64,000 bases of DNA from Pezicula radicicola (taxonomy: Eukaryota; Ascomycota; Leotiomycetes; Helotiales; Dermateaceae). The position numbers were made by a program, and so were the translations under genes. This document shows, piece after piece, positions 36,101-46,769 of the stretch; position 1 is the stretch's first letter; every line of letters begins with the position of its first letter. The stretch covers positions 520,840 to 584,839 of the forward strand of contig PDUO01000035.1 in assembly GCA_003008705.1 (NCBI GenBank). The letters are read 5' to 3'. Below the pieces are notes generated by a model. It saw nothing but the letters and a program-made list of their open reading frames with translations. It was not told where the DNA came from and did no database searches.

Positions 36101-37202
36101 GATTCAAATCACCTTTGTAGATCAATTCGATACGGCGGAGGCCGGTATCGATGGCGGTGGTGTGACCAAAGAATTTCTCACGAGTGTAACGAACGAGGCA
36201 TTTCGCTCTTCGGATGGACCAAATCTATTCGTGACCAACGATCAGAATCTGCTCTATCCAAATCCAACAGCAATAGATGAAAGGCAGCAATTATTAAAAC
36301 AGGCCGGTTTCAGTGAGACAACGGCAGAGTCAAGAGAGCACATCAAGGAATTACTCAAACAATACGAATTCTTGGGCAGGGTAGTTGGCAAATGCTTATA
36401 CGAGGGGATTCTTATCGACATCAGTTTTGCGGGATTTTTCTTGCTGAAGTGGGCTGCCTCAGCAGGTCCTGGATATCGGGCAAGCATCAACGATCTTCGG
36501 GATCTAGATGAAGATTTCTACCAAAATCTATTGAAACTCAAAAACTTCACTGGGAATGTTGAGGATCTATCACTCGACTTCACAATTACCGACGTAGTCT
36601 CACCGCCTGGGGCACCGACTGTAACACTCACCCGGGATCTCAGGCCAAATGGCTCAAGAATTGCTGTAACTAACGAGAACCGACCGCTCTACGTTTCCTA
36701 TGTAGCTAGACACCGCCTCACAGTACAGCCATATCAACAGACACAAGCTTTCTTGAAAGGGCTAGGCGAGATAATTGAGCCATCTTGGCTTTCGATGTTC
36801 AACCAGACAGAACTACAGACTCTCATTGGCGGGGATGCGTCTGAAATCGACGTCGATGATTTGAGGGCGAACACTGCTTATGGTGGTGTGTATCAGATTG
36901 GTGACGATGGCCTAGAACATCCTACCGTGCAACTCTTCTGGCGCGTTATGAAGCAACTGGATGACTCCGATAGGCGCAAGGTCCTGAAATACGTCACCTC
37001 AACCCCTCGAGCACCCCTTCTTGGCTTTGCGCAATTAAATCCTCGATTCAGCATTCGCGATGCTGGTGCTGACGAGGAGCGGCTACCAAGTACCAGCACG
37101 TGTGTCAATCTACTGAAGCTCCCAAGATACTCTACCGAGGTTGTCTTGCGGAATAAGCTTTTGTACGCTGTCAATTCTGGGGCTGGTTTTGATCTTAGTT
37201 AG
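33129..37202 (+). CDS. hul5: HECT E3/E4 ubiquitin ligase HUL5 (UBE3C type)
   Basis: Five exons, join(33129..33601,33661..34223,34278..34401,34454..35720,36078..37202), 1183 aa, phases consistent. HUL5/UBE3C is a proteasome-associated ligase that extends ubiquitin chains on stalled or misfolded substrates. The N-terminus (MFQTFSGSSRRPRQVNLSG) and an IQ motif (RIQRTWRGYKARREL) are typical. The HECT domain runs from about residue 790: VDQFDTAEAGIDGGGVTKEF, then the C-lobe with catalytic Cys1151 in STCVNLLKLP and the end GFDLS. Intron 2 (54 nt) is a GC-AG intron, AG|GCAAGT...TTTGTAG; no GT alternative keeps the frame. Intron 4 is 357 nt, uses donor GTTCGT, and contains an inverted-repeat element. 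PAB1 is the divergent neighbour. Confidence 0.93.
35792..35965. mobile_element. 174-bp TIR element inside HUL5 intron 4
   Basis: The ends are 29-bp inverted repeats: left 35792-35820 and right 35937-35965, matching at 26 of 29 positions, starting TGGCACACT and ending ACTCAAACT. It has no coding capacity, so it fits a miniature inverted-repeat transposable element. No clear target duplication is visible. The host intron is about 300 nt longer than usual here. Confidence 0.65.
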
Positions 37203-39122
37203 ACGGTGCATAAACTTACGGCGTTTGGGGAAAGGATTTGAAATGCATTATTAGCGGTGGCAGGCAAGACACGGAACAAAGACAGCTTATAATATGTATT
37301 GCAATGGAGTAAATGCAATATTATGAGTATAGGATATATCATCAGGAAATAGTGCATTTTCTGGTCGATTGACTATCTTAGTCACCAAATCAGTTTCTAT
37401 AAGGAAGCTTGTGGAAGCCGAGCCAGTATTCCTTTCTACTTTCAATAACTCCATGCTGGTTTTAACGTTATTTTTCTAGTTTTTGGTGTTCGGAGGCCGG
37501 GACATTAGCTGGCTTTTGATGTCTCCAGAAGCTTGCCTTTAGTTCACACTAAGTTTAATGTGGCAGCAGTAAACGAGAACAAATCATACCAAAGTTCACT
37601 GGAACACTAACCATTAACACCTTAGTCGCTAGAGCGAGCCCATCTTTAATTCGCATTGGAGGTTCAGTGCTTTGGTGTGGTGTGTAACACAAGCTGAACT
37701 GTAGTAGCTGGCTAAAATATGGTGTCAATGGCTTTTCTCCGGACAGGTCACAAAAAAACACATTGACCAATACCTGCGCAGTTAGGGGAGAGAGTGCCCT
37801 TGGCATCTCCCTGGTAGAAGCAGTTTTCCAAGCGCCCTTCACTCTCAAGCCTCAACAATGATGTGATTACACTTGATCTCGGTCTTCTTACCTTACTACG
37901 AGTAACGCCCTAGATACTTTCCAAGAAACTCTCTGTTTTGCTAAAGTCGCGGTACTACCGGTAGTACGCATGAAAGTGGCATCGCAGACAAAGTACGAAA
38001 GGTACAGCCTAGCGATCCTGTTGATCAATTAGTGCTCTTTGGACCTCGTTATTCGAAGTCGCTCTGCTCGAAATTTGGGCCGCCGAGTCTCGTTAAACAG
38101 GGTCGGGTGAGACTTCTGCGAGAATATGAGAGGCGCTTTCGTTTTTCGCTTTCCGTAGCGGGTTGTGTGTGGCTGTGTTGACGAGACCTGGGGCTCTAAG
38201 GGGGAACTGCCAAGGAGTTTTAAGAACGCTCGGTTAAAAGAAATGTTTACCGAAGTGGATTGAAGATGCGATTCGCCGCGTGGATATACTTGGAGAACAG
38301 AACAGAGACTTTATTTGTTTTGCGTCTGTAACGAGTTTGGATGTTCTACTCGAGTGGTGTTTGGAGATCTTCCGCTAGTAATTGTTCATATGCGGTGATC
38401 TGCGGCAGCTACCCTTGTCACACATCACACATCAGTTGGCAAGTTGCAATGAAGCAGCCCAGATGTTTTCTTTTCTGGTTTGGTCTTTATGAGACTTTGA
38501 CTGCTCGATGATGGAGCTTCTTCATCACACTGACTTTGTGGGGTACCGATATTGGATTGACAGCTGGAGTAGATTTTGGGGGAAACCAATACCATCAAGT
38601 TATGGTAGATTTCTTCAAGATAATTCTGCCAAGTGAGCAGCAGATCCTTTCGTGTCGAGTACCCAAGATCCACTCAGACCCTGTAGTCGATAGGTTTCTA
38701 CCAAGAGTTCAGCCGCCAGCTATGCAGCTTGACTTTACTCAGGGGTTGTTTTAACCAAGATGATCTTCCATGATATCAAGAGAATAAGGCCTCAACCAAG
38801 CCTCTCTTGGTACTGCTTAGTGCTACTTAGTGCTGCATCCAAGAGAACCAAGATTATCGAATGCCTGCTCTACTAGCTAAACAAAAGTTGGCCAAGTACG
38901 AAGGCGCATTCCCGGGCCGTCGATGGAGTTTTGTATATAAGTCACGCCAGGGAGACTTTCTAAGATACTATAGCCATCAATTTAAATCAGTTCAATCTCA
39001 GAGTTCTTTCTTTCCAGTAGCTGCTGTGCAAGTTACCATTTTCGTTCTATTATTCAATCTTTGACATAGATTGTTATTTACCTTCATTTTCTCCCAAATT
39101 ATTTTTACATACACATTTCAAG
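37203..39122. other. Intergenic, HUL5 to Egh16-like gene
   Basis: A 1.9-kb stretch with no supported gene; a 97-codon minus frame at 37555-37848 has no recognisable domain. A short direct repeat (TAGTGCTRCTTAGTGCT) occurs at about 38816-38835. The right end is the promoter of the secreted-protein gene. Confidence 0.5.
38934..38941 (+). promoter_or_regulatory. TATA box candidate for the Egh16-like gene
   Basis: TATATAAG lies 182 bases before the start codon of the secreted-protein gene. A strong TATA box suits a gene switched on sharply, but the transcription start is unknown. Confidence 0.4.
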
Positions 39123-40230
39123 ATGCAGTACTCCAGCTCTCTTCTTGTTGCAGCATTTGCTGTCACGAACGTTCTTTCACATGGGGTTATTACCGAAGTA
39201 CAGGGTGCGAATGGTAGGTGATTCTCCTCTCACTCCAACGAATGTAGGGCCTAATATAAGTCTAGGTGTTGCCATGCCGGGTCTCACAGTTGTTGATGGC
39301 ACTCCTAGAGACTGTCCGTCAGCCGGATGCGGAGCTCAGTCAGATACCGCCATCATTAGAGAGAAAGAACTTGGCACAGCAAAGGCGAGTGCTCTCGGCC
39401 GCACAACGGGTAGTGGACCAGTCGATGCAGCAAAGATGATGAACGTCTTTATGGACGGAGCTGCTGGTAAGCATCCTATCCCACAACTACAAAGTTTATA
39501 TTCTTATTCGTCATCTCAGGCAACACCACTGCAGTCAGAAAGGCCCGCGAGATTCACTACGCTAATCGCAAGCGTCAACTCAGCGCTCTTCTAGGAGGCG
39601 GTGGGGGGGCAGCAGGTGGTGCAACCGGAGCTGGTGTCAAAACAGTTGCAGGCACAAAAGAAGAAGGTGTTTTAGCTGCTACCGGAATCGGTGCTTCATC
39701 TGGTTTGCCAACTACCAATGATGCAGGCGAGATCTCTATGACTATGCATCAGATCAACCAAGATGGAGCTGGCCCTTTTACGGCAATGGTTGATGGAACT
39801 TCTGGAGGAACAGATGTTGCTGCTTTCAAGAAGGCTACTGTTACTCAGAATGTACCTGGTATTGCTGCTGGTATCTCTACTGCTACTGTAAGTTTCTTTT
39901 TCTAGTCTTGATACTTGTTTCTTTATGTATAAATCTGACTAACTGAAATAGACGATGGATTTCCCCGTTAAAATGGCAATGCCAGCCGGTATGACTTGCA
40001 ATGGCCAAGTTGGAGCAGCTACAAATGTCTGTGTTGCCAAACTTCAGAATGCAACACCAGCTGGACCATTTGGTGGAGCGATCGCTTTTACTCAATCAAC
40101 AGCGGCTAAGAAGAGAGCTATTGAGTACAATCTCCGCAAGAGAAACTTCGCTCGCAAGTTAAAGAGAAAGGAATATACCCTCGATGAGCTCGAGGCTCTT
40201 GCTGAAGAGAGTGATGCAATGGATGGTTGA
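39123..40230 (+). CDS. Secreted Egh16/GAS1-like protein (DUF3129 family)
   Basis: Four exons, join(39123..39213,39266..39466,39520..39887,39952..40230), 312 aa, introns 52, 53 and 64 nt. The family includes Blumeria Egh16 and Magnaporthe GAS1/GAS2, proteins made during appressorium formation; the biochemical role is not settled. A signal peptide (MQYSSSLLVAAFAVTNVLS) is followed by HGVITEVQG, so the mature protein probably starts with histidine. Family features seen are GLTVVDGTPRDC, the MHQINQDGAGPF motif, and DFPVKMAMPAGMTCNG near the C-terminal part. A Gly/Ala-rich loop lies near residues 125-145. The tail is basic then acidic (KKRAIEYNLRKRNFARKLKR), with several KR or RKR sites that Kex2 might cut. 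A pathogenicity role is inferred from family only. Confidence 0.87.
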
Positions 40231-40504
40231 ATTCATTAGTCTTTCGGTTAAGATTGGTTTCTAAAGAGTACGGATTTATTAGCGGAGGTTACCAAAGCTG
40301 CTGGGTCAGCATATTCATATTATATATTCTTTTAGCGTATTAGTTTTTATTTGATTTCTTATAAATGATAACAACGGCCGTTGTACAAATCTATTTGTCT
40401 CGTCTCATCAGAATCTTTTCTAATTACCATGCTATCCCCAGTGATTGAAGTAAAGGTCTCCGATTCAGTAAGAAATGGCTCTATTCTTCAGAACATTGCA
40501 CACT

Positions 40505-41293
40505 TCACAATTTCTTAGCAAGAAAGATTGTGTTCTCCAACGGCGTCTCGTAATACGCAGAAATCTCCTCAAACCCTCTCTCCCGATAGATCTTCCGTGG
40601 AACGATCATTTGCGGTAAGGTATCCAACCTCATCTCAGCATAACCCAAATCTTTCGCTCTCTTCAAAACTTCGTCCACGAGTGCCTTGCCTACTCCCATT
40701 CCTCTCGTCTCGGGTAGACAGTACAATCTCTTCATCTCACAGACTGTATTTTCTGCATCCAACTATCAAAATCAAGAGTCAGTATTCATTTTCAATCCTC
40801 TCCTAAATTTCAGTTTCCCTTCTTGAGAACTTAGGATTTCACTTTCAAGACAAATCTAAGGAGAAAATTGAGTACCGTACGAATTTGTTTATAAGAGATC
40901 ATTTTGATTAGGGCAAGTGCGTTACCCAAGTCAACTGTCTTATGTCTGAACATATAGCTATTCGGAATGATTTCTCACAAACCAATTCGTACGGTAGAGT
41001 ATCTCAGAAGAAGCATGAGAGACTTTATAAAGGAAAAGCAAAGAAACTAATTTACATACCGATCTAAGGCCTACACAGCCGATAGCTACATTCTCAGCAG
41101 ATACCGCAAGGAGTAAGACTCCCTTCAAATCTGGACCATATTTTCCAGGTAGGGAAGACAGCTCGTTGGAGTAGTCTTGGAAGCTCAGATCTAGGTTGAG
41201 AGAGGCGACGTATGCTGTGAATAGTTCTCGAATGGATTGGATTTCAGATGGCGTTTCTGTAATCTTGAGAGTGAATTTAGGGGGTTCGGCCAT
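40505..41293 (-). CDS. GNAT-family N-acetyltransferase
   Basis: Two exons, complement(join(40505..40762,41060..41293)), 163 aa. The acetyl-CoA-binding motif A is RGMGVGKALVDEVLKRAKDLGY; strand and helix neighbours MKRLYCLP and YRERGFEEISAYY are typical of small GNAT enzymes. The substrate is unknown. The intron is 297 nt, far longer than usual, and contains a foldback element at 40873-40996. Splicing at GTATGT (41059) and GATAG (40763) is in phase 0 and joins the GCVGLRS strand to LDAENTVCEMKRL. The 5' flank has a hexanucleotide ACTTTT microsatellite. It is divergent from the DUF202 gene. Confidence 0.85.
40873..40996. mobile_element. 124-bp foldback element inside the GNAT intron
   Basis: Inverted arms of 33 bp, left 40873-40905 and right 40964-40996, match at 27 positions. 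They begin TACCGTACGAATT and enclose a 58-bp centre. Five of the six mismatches are transitions. It has no coding potential and fits a MITE or foldback element. Confidence 0.6.
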
Positions 41294-41797
41294 TTTTGGT
41301 GTTGTTGTACTTTTACTTTTACTTTTACTTTTGCTTTTGTACGTACTTTTGTTACTTTGAGGATGGAGGATATGAGGGATGAAGATGAGTCAACGAGAGT
41401 CAACCATCAACGTTCGTCAAGTGCTCAACCTTTTTGGCTTTGGAATTACACTTTTTACTGATTCACTAAAATCACCCTTATTTGCAAGGCAATGGAAGAA
41501 TAGATAAAGACTTATCGGATATTCTATCTTTACTTTCTTACACGCCCTTCTGGTGCAGTTCTACTTGTCCTTCACACGTGACTTAAGAAAGGCCAAATTA
41601 GGCGAGAGTGGAAGGCAGCGGAAACTCTTGGCAGTAAAAGGTTGGTTGACCTCGACGCGTCTTTGAAGCAAGTCAACACCTACTACAACTCCAAAACTTG
41701 AAAGTATCGGAAAGACAACGTTGGTTAAGATCCACTACAGAGTTCTGACTATCTAATTGCAAATAAAAGCCTTCTTCTACCCACGACACCACCACAA
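41294..41797. promoter_or_regulatory. Shared promoter region, GNAT / DUF202 protein
   Basis: A 504-bp region between divergent starts. It holds a run of ACTTTT hexamers at about 41308-41338 next to the GNAT start, and CACGTG at 41575-41580 inside CACACGTGAC. Confidence 0.45.
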
Positions 41798-42235
41798 ATG
41801 AGTCGAATCCTCAAATACGTGCAGGCATCGCCAATAGCCAATACCGGCTCTGTGGCTCGAGACCATCTCGCCAATGAAAGAACTTTCCTCTCCTGGACAC
41901 GCTCTGGACTTGCTTTTGTAGCACTAGGCGTAGCATTGGCTAAGCTGGAAGCACTGGAAGCCTTGTCCCCGGCTCTACAGCACAATAACCATGGCGATCT
42001 GAAGATTCCATCTGCGGCTCTTGTTGGCTCTGGAGCAGGGTGTCTATCTTATGGAACCATGAGATACTTCTCTACATTGAGACTCTTGCAAAAGGGCTTG
42101 TATAGACCTAACATTGCGGGTATTGCTCTCGTGGCTCTTACGAGTGCTGCTGTTGCTGCTGGTGGGATTGTGATGGTTGTGAAGCAGGAGACAATGACCC
42201 AGGAGACGAAGGCAAAGCTTGAAAAGAAAGACTAA
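41798..42235 (+). CDS. DUF202 domain small membrane protein
   Basis: Single exon, 145 aa. The DUF202 signature is clear: ARDHLANERTFLSWTRSGLA, then FVALGVALAKLEAL as the first membrane segment. Two more hydrophobic segments follow at about residues 70-85 (PSAALVGSGAGCLSYGT) and 105-127 (IAGIALVALTSAAVAAGGIV). The family is found in bacteria and fungi, and a related domain occurs in vacuolar transporter chaperone subunits; no enzymatic role is established. Plasma membrane, vacuolar and mitochondrial locations all remain possible. It ends in a lysine-rich tail. Confidence 0.88.
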   Translation: MSRILKYVQASPIANTGSVARDHLANERTFLSWTRSGLAFVALGVALAKLEALEALSPALQHNNHGDLKIPSAALVGSGAGCLSYGTMRYFSTLRLLQKGLYRPNIAGIALVALTSAAVAAGGIVMVVKQETMTQETKAKLEKKD

Positions 42236-42879
42236 ACTTGGCATCTGCAATGGACTTTGGTCCTAAACGATGGATTGCTTCCTCTTCAAGAACCTCTACA
42301 TCCATTCATAGTCATGTGATAATCACATGACTTTGCATTTACTTCCGATAAAAGCCAACTAACTCACCGCTTCTTTGCTTTTTGCGGACCGATCCGTGTG
42401 TTCCCCCGACTGTACTCCGTACAGTATGCCGATTCATGGATTCATGTAGTCATGCACAAGAGACAGCAAAGCAAGCACGTTCTCAAAATTGCATGGCCTT
42501 TGTTGAACCCAGCGGTGTGGAAATCACCCACCGCCCCTTCCAGGCTACCTCCTTGGTTGCAGGACGCAGACTGTCACCTACATACTCTCGATGCTGCAGA
42601 GTGCTAGTACATACATAAACACCCTTGCCATCCCCACTCCAAACTCTTAGATAGCTACGCATGCTATCACACCAGAGTACGACAAGCCATTTACAAATAT
42701 TACAACAACAGACCGACCACTTGACTACTCGGGACACCTCAGTAGATATTCTGCCGTCTGTATGAGCGTCTCTAGACCGCATCTTTCTTTCCTGCAACAA
42801 AGCCTTTGGCTACTTGATTCTCGCCGTTGAACCAGTAATTTCCGGCCCAGCGGCGCAGATACGAGCACTTAATAAAGAA
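42236..42879. other. Intergenic, DUF202 gene to aldo-keto reductase
   Basis: This 644-bp region has no supported gene. It contains a 21-bp palindrome at 42311-42331 (arms GTCATGTGAT and its complement around one central base). ACTCCGTAC occurs near 42414 within GTACTCCGTACAGTA. The right end is the reductase promoter and leader. Confidence 0.5.
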
Positions 42880-43925
42880 ATGTCAGCCCAATCAGTCATG
42901 GCATCCAGACCGACAATCAAGCTGAATAATGGGGTCTCTATGCCCGCGTTGGGTTTTGGCACCTTCGCCGAGCCGTTGGTACCAGGGAAAACACACACCG
43001 CCGTTCTGGCAGCTCTAAAAGTCGGATATAGACACTTAGACTGCGCATGGATTTACGAAAACGAAAAGGAGGTATGCAGCGCCATCAAAGAGTTTCTGGT
43101 AACAACCCCGGGTGTTACAAGATCTGATCTCTTCATTACTTCCAAAGTATGGCCACACTTGCTTGAACCTAAGGATGTTGAGTGGAGCTTGAATGATTCG
43201 TTGGGCAAGTTGGGATTGGAGTATGTGGACCTGTTCTTAATCCATTGGCCTTTTGCTTGTGAGCGGACGGATGACTACAAGGAGACAAAGACCACAGATG
43301 GCAAGGTCCGTATCTTGCCAACCCACTCATAGCTGTAGGGAGTTCCCTAACAGGAAATTAGTATCTCATCAAGAAGGAGCTCACAGAAAATCCGGAGCCA
43401 ACATGGCGTGCGATGGAAGCGCTATGTAAATCCGGCAAGGCCAAGGCAATAGGAGTCTCCAATTGGACTATTCCCGGACTTGAATCACTGCTCAAATACG
43501 CCACTATCAAACCGACCGTCAACCAAGTAGAGATACACCCCTACTTTCCCAATACAGCTCTTGTGGACTACTGTTTTTCTCAAGATATCATACCAGTAGC
43601 TTACTCACCACTTGGTTCTCAAGAAGGAACCGGCGAGCGAATCTTCGCTGACAAGGAATTGCAAGCTCTGGCCAAGACCAAAGGTGTTGACCTTGCAAAA
43701 ATTCTCATTGCTTGGGGTTTAATGAGAGGATATGCAGTTTTGCCCAAGAGCCAGAATGAAGAGCGTGTCAAGAGCAATTTTGGCTTGATTGAGCTTACTG
43801 ATGAGGATTTTGCCATTCTCAATAAGGCTCAAGAGAGGCGCGGGTATAGATATGTAAGTTGTAAAGATCTGAATTTCGGATATGATGTTTGGCCGGAAGA
43901 GGAGATAGGTTGTTCCGCAAAATAG
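42880..43925 (+). CDS. NADP-dependent aldo-keto reductase
   Basis: Two exons, join(42880..43305,43362..43925), 329 aa, intron 56 nt. Aldo-keto reductases reduce aldehydes, ketones or sugars using NADPH in the cytosol. The catalytic tetrad is visible: Asp and Tyr in DCAWIYENE, Lys in ITSKVWPH, and His in LIHWPFA. Other marks are NNGVSMPALGFGTF, AIGVSNWTIPGLESLL, NQVEIHPYFP and the cofactor-binding VLPKSQNEERVKSN. ATG at 42880 is preferred; a second in-frame ATG at 42898 (MASRPTIKLNNG) is almost as good. The substrate cannot be named from sequence. It is upstream of a foldback element and an AT-rich block. Confidence 0.9.
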
Positions 43926-44085
43926 AAAAGTTGTTACCATGCTCCGAGAGTGTCGACTTACTTTTTCTCATTCCAAGTTTGTTGGGCTATAGACCGACCT
44001 AGACTTTGCTTGCTTCCTTGAAAGTTTTTCGCAACTTCGCAACGTTTGACGTGAATCTATATAGCGATCTTGATATACACCATAT

Positions 44086-44171
44086 TACTATCCTCCCCCC
44101 GGTTCGAATGTTAATTTTTACAGTGTAGCAACGGCTAAAAAATTAACATTCGAACCGGGGGGAGGATAGTA
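44086..44171. mobile_element. 86-bp perfect foldback MITE flanked by TA
   Basis: Two 34-bp arms (44086-44119 and 44138-44171) are perfect reverse complements around an 18-nt loop. The arms begin TACTATCCTCCCCCCGG and contain a C6/G6 run, unlike the AT-rich surroundings. The outermost dinucleotide TA on both sides fits the TA target duplication of Tc1/mariner elements. The lack of any arm mismatch suggests a recent insertion. Confidence 0.75.
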
Positions 44172-45550
44172 CATTTACCGGTTCTTCCGGGTTTCTAACC
44201 TAGCAAACCCTATTCTGCAGCTAGCACTTTCATTTCCTTGATTAATCTCGCAAGGCCTAATCTTGCATTCCAGCCATCTCTAAGGAAGCCTTTTAATCTA
44301 GCAAGGTTAAACCTTTGAACTTTATTAAGTAACTTATGATATATTACTTATTGAACATATCATGTCTACTGCCAAGTACACACAGAACGAACTGTTGCTG
44401 TACACTCTTTTACAACAGATAATCATACATTGATGTTCATTGGAATTTATTTTGTTAGGTTAATAGGACTTAACCCACAACTCTACAAACACACTACTCC
44501 CATCTAATCACAGTCCCGTAATTAAACACATCCTCAAAACTCCACACTGTAAAGAAAAATGATAATGACAATAGCTATAGAGTTAACAACGTTTATTTCG
44601 GACGTCGAGAAAGCTAGGTTCGGTTCGTTATAGATTCTACCCTGTTCTTTTTACAGACGGGTACTCTAGAGGATGTTGTGGTTTATGAATTTGTTACTTG
44701 TATTCCTGTCTCTTTCTTTGAGGTATTTGTAAGGTAGAACTTTCTGGCTTTGTTGGTTTTGGGTTTGTTTATTTAGAGTTCTTGATGTAGATATATTTCT
44801 TCTAAGTTGCTGATTTTTGGTAAGTAGTATGTTTTTTTCTTCTTCTCTTCTTTCTCTTATCTTAGAGAGTTTTTTTTTGTGTTGTATAGTGGTTGTATTT
44901 TAGGTCTGAGTTCATTTATAGGGGATACTTTGATTTTAGAATAGAACTCTCTGCTGCCTTATGGTACTTTGTACCTCGCTTCTTTTTCTGTCAAATACTA
45001 TATGAAAGCTTTACTGTATGATTGAAGTTACGTCCCGAAATTTTCTGGACAGGATTCTAGGTTCATATTTGACTGACACAATAGAATGTACTAGCTAGAC
45101 TTGGTCGCGGATTCGGAGAAAGAAGGTTGTTTTTTTAAATAGAATATATATTATATGTTGAATTGGAAGCAATATTGACTGCAATATGTGGTGGCAATAG
45201 TGGTGGATTCTGTGTTCTATGTTCTATGTTCTGTGTGGAAGCTAGAGTGCCAGAATAGGCCTACTTGTAGTAGTAGGACGATCACATGACTACTCCTATA
45301 TATTCCCTGAATTCAATATTACATCACCAGTATGATCGAATTAGCTTACATGAGTGCTTACCTACCTACTCGTAGAGTACATTAAGAAAATTGTATTCGA
45401 GTAACAGGAAAACTCTACGAGGAATTAACCGAGTCCGAAACAGATTTACATTTCACTTAAAAAGCTAAAAGTCTTTATCTACCTATAACAATACTCTAAT
45501 ATATACCCATATACATAGTATCCTTTCAACAAACACAACAAACATACAAA

Positions 45551-45631
45551 TCCGAAATGGTGTAGTGGCTAGCATTTCTGCCTCTCATTCAATGAACGCA
45601 GGAGACCGGGGTTCAATTCCCCGTTTCGGAA
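45551..45631 (+). tRNA. tRNA-Glu (anticodon CTC) with short intron
   Basis: The acceptor stem TCCGAAA pairs with TTTCGGA. The D-arm region GGTGTAGTGGCTAGCAT and the T arm GGGGTTCAATTCCCC match fungal tRNA-Glu. The anticodon stem TCTGC/GCAGG encloses CTCTCA plus 9 extra bases (TTCAATGAA) before the final loop base. This places a 9-nt intron one base 3' of the CTC anticodon, the canonical position. Without it the tRNA is 72 nt. An internal A box and B box are present. Confidence 0.9.
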
Positions 45632-46769
45632 ATACTCTTTTGCCTCTTTTTACTGTTTTCCATTTTTCATTTGGAAGTCTCGGTGAGGTTTTTGGTTGTA
45701 GAAGTAAATTATTTTTTGTTTTTTTGGTGGTGGTGGTGGTTGTTGTTTGTGGCTTTAGTGCGTCGGCTATTTTAGTGGGTGGGTACTTAGTCCCGTTCGT
45801 TACTTCCAACTTCTAGATGACTTAGGCTCTTTTTAGTCTGGTGGGTGACGCTTGGAATAGAAGACTTTGGAAGAATTCTTAAGTATGCTTTTATATCTAG
45901 ATTTTATTAGTTCATGAATCCAAATTCAATTGGGCCGATTACGAGTACTGCGAAAAGGAGTTGAATTGACCAGATAGGGAAGATAGTAAAGTTCTTGGTG
46001 GTCACTTTTGGGAGTTTTCCTTATAAGCAGCTATAGAGGAATTAAAATATGAAGATGTATAATTGGAGGCCCAATTTGCTGGTGTATATAAGGTGGTTGA
46101 TAGAAAGTCCGTTGACTCGATCTTGATCTTGGTTTAGGTTCATTTGAGTTATGATTATAACAAAGTGACCATGGTTTTTAATAATGACAAGGAAAATGCA
46201 GACCCGAACTTTTGGCTAACTTAATCTGCTCAAGACTTTTTGGTATCCTGCTTGTGTAGAAAAAGTTGAAACCTTGGAGGGAAAAGGATAGAAACGGGAG
46301 ACTTCCGGGTTGTTCAACTTTGGGCCTCTTTCAAAGGTGAGTTCTTTTAACATACCATAGCCTACAATTGCATTGAGAAATTTCAGAAATGCCGTACCAG
46401 TTATTGGTATTTAAGACGATTAACATAACTCATTTTCTTGCAAAGAGCAACTATAAACGTACAATCAGCAAAGGAGATTTCGCAACATAAATACAAGAAG
46501 ATATCTCAATTACAAACCGAATGATTTTTAACCCAAGCACCAGCTCGCAAGCCCCTCTCTATAACCTCTCAACAAACCTAGAAATAAACAAAATAACTCT
46601 CCTCTCTACAAAAACTAAAAACCTACCTGAAAAGTTGCCAAATATCCTCTTGCTGTCATTCTGAGCGTACGACGATACAACAAACGAGTGTCATATATGC
46701 CCACACGACGAGACATCCCTTGCTTTGTGATTTTTTTTCTTGAGGCATTATTCAGGGAGGAATGGAATG

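Noticed and set aside
37555..37848. 97-codon minus-strand frame with hydrophobic segments
   Set aside because: No family resemblance, no splice partners and no promoter signal; treated as chance.
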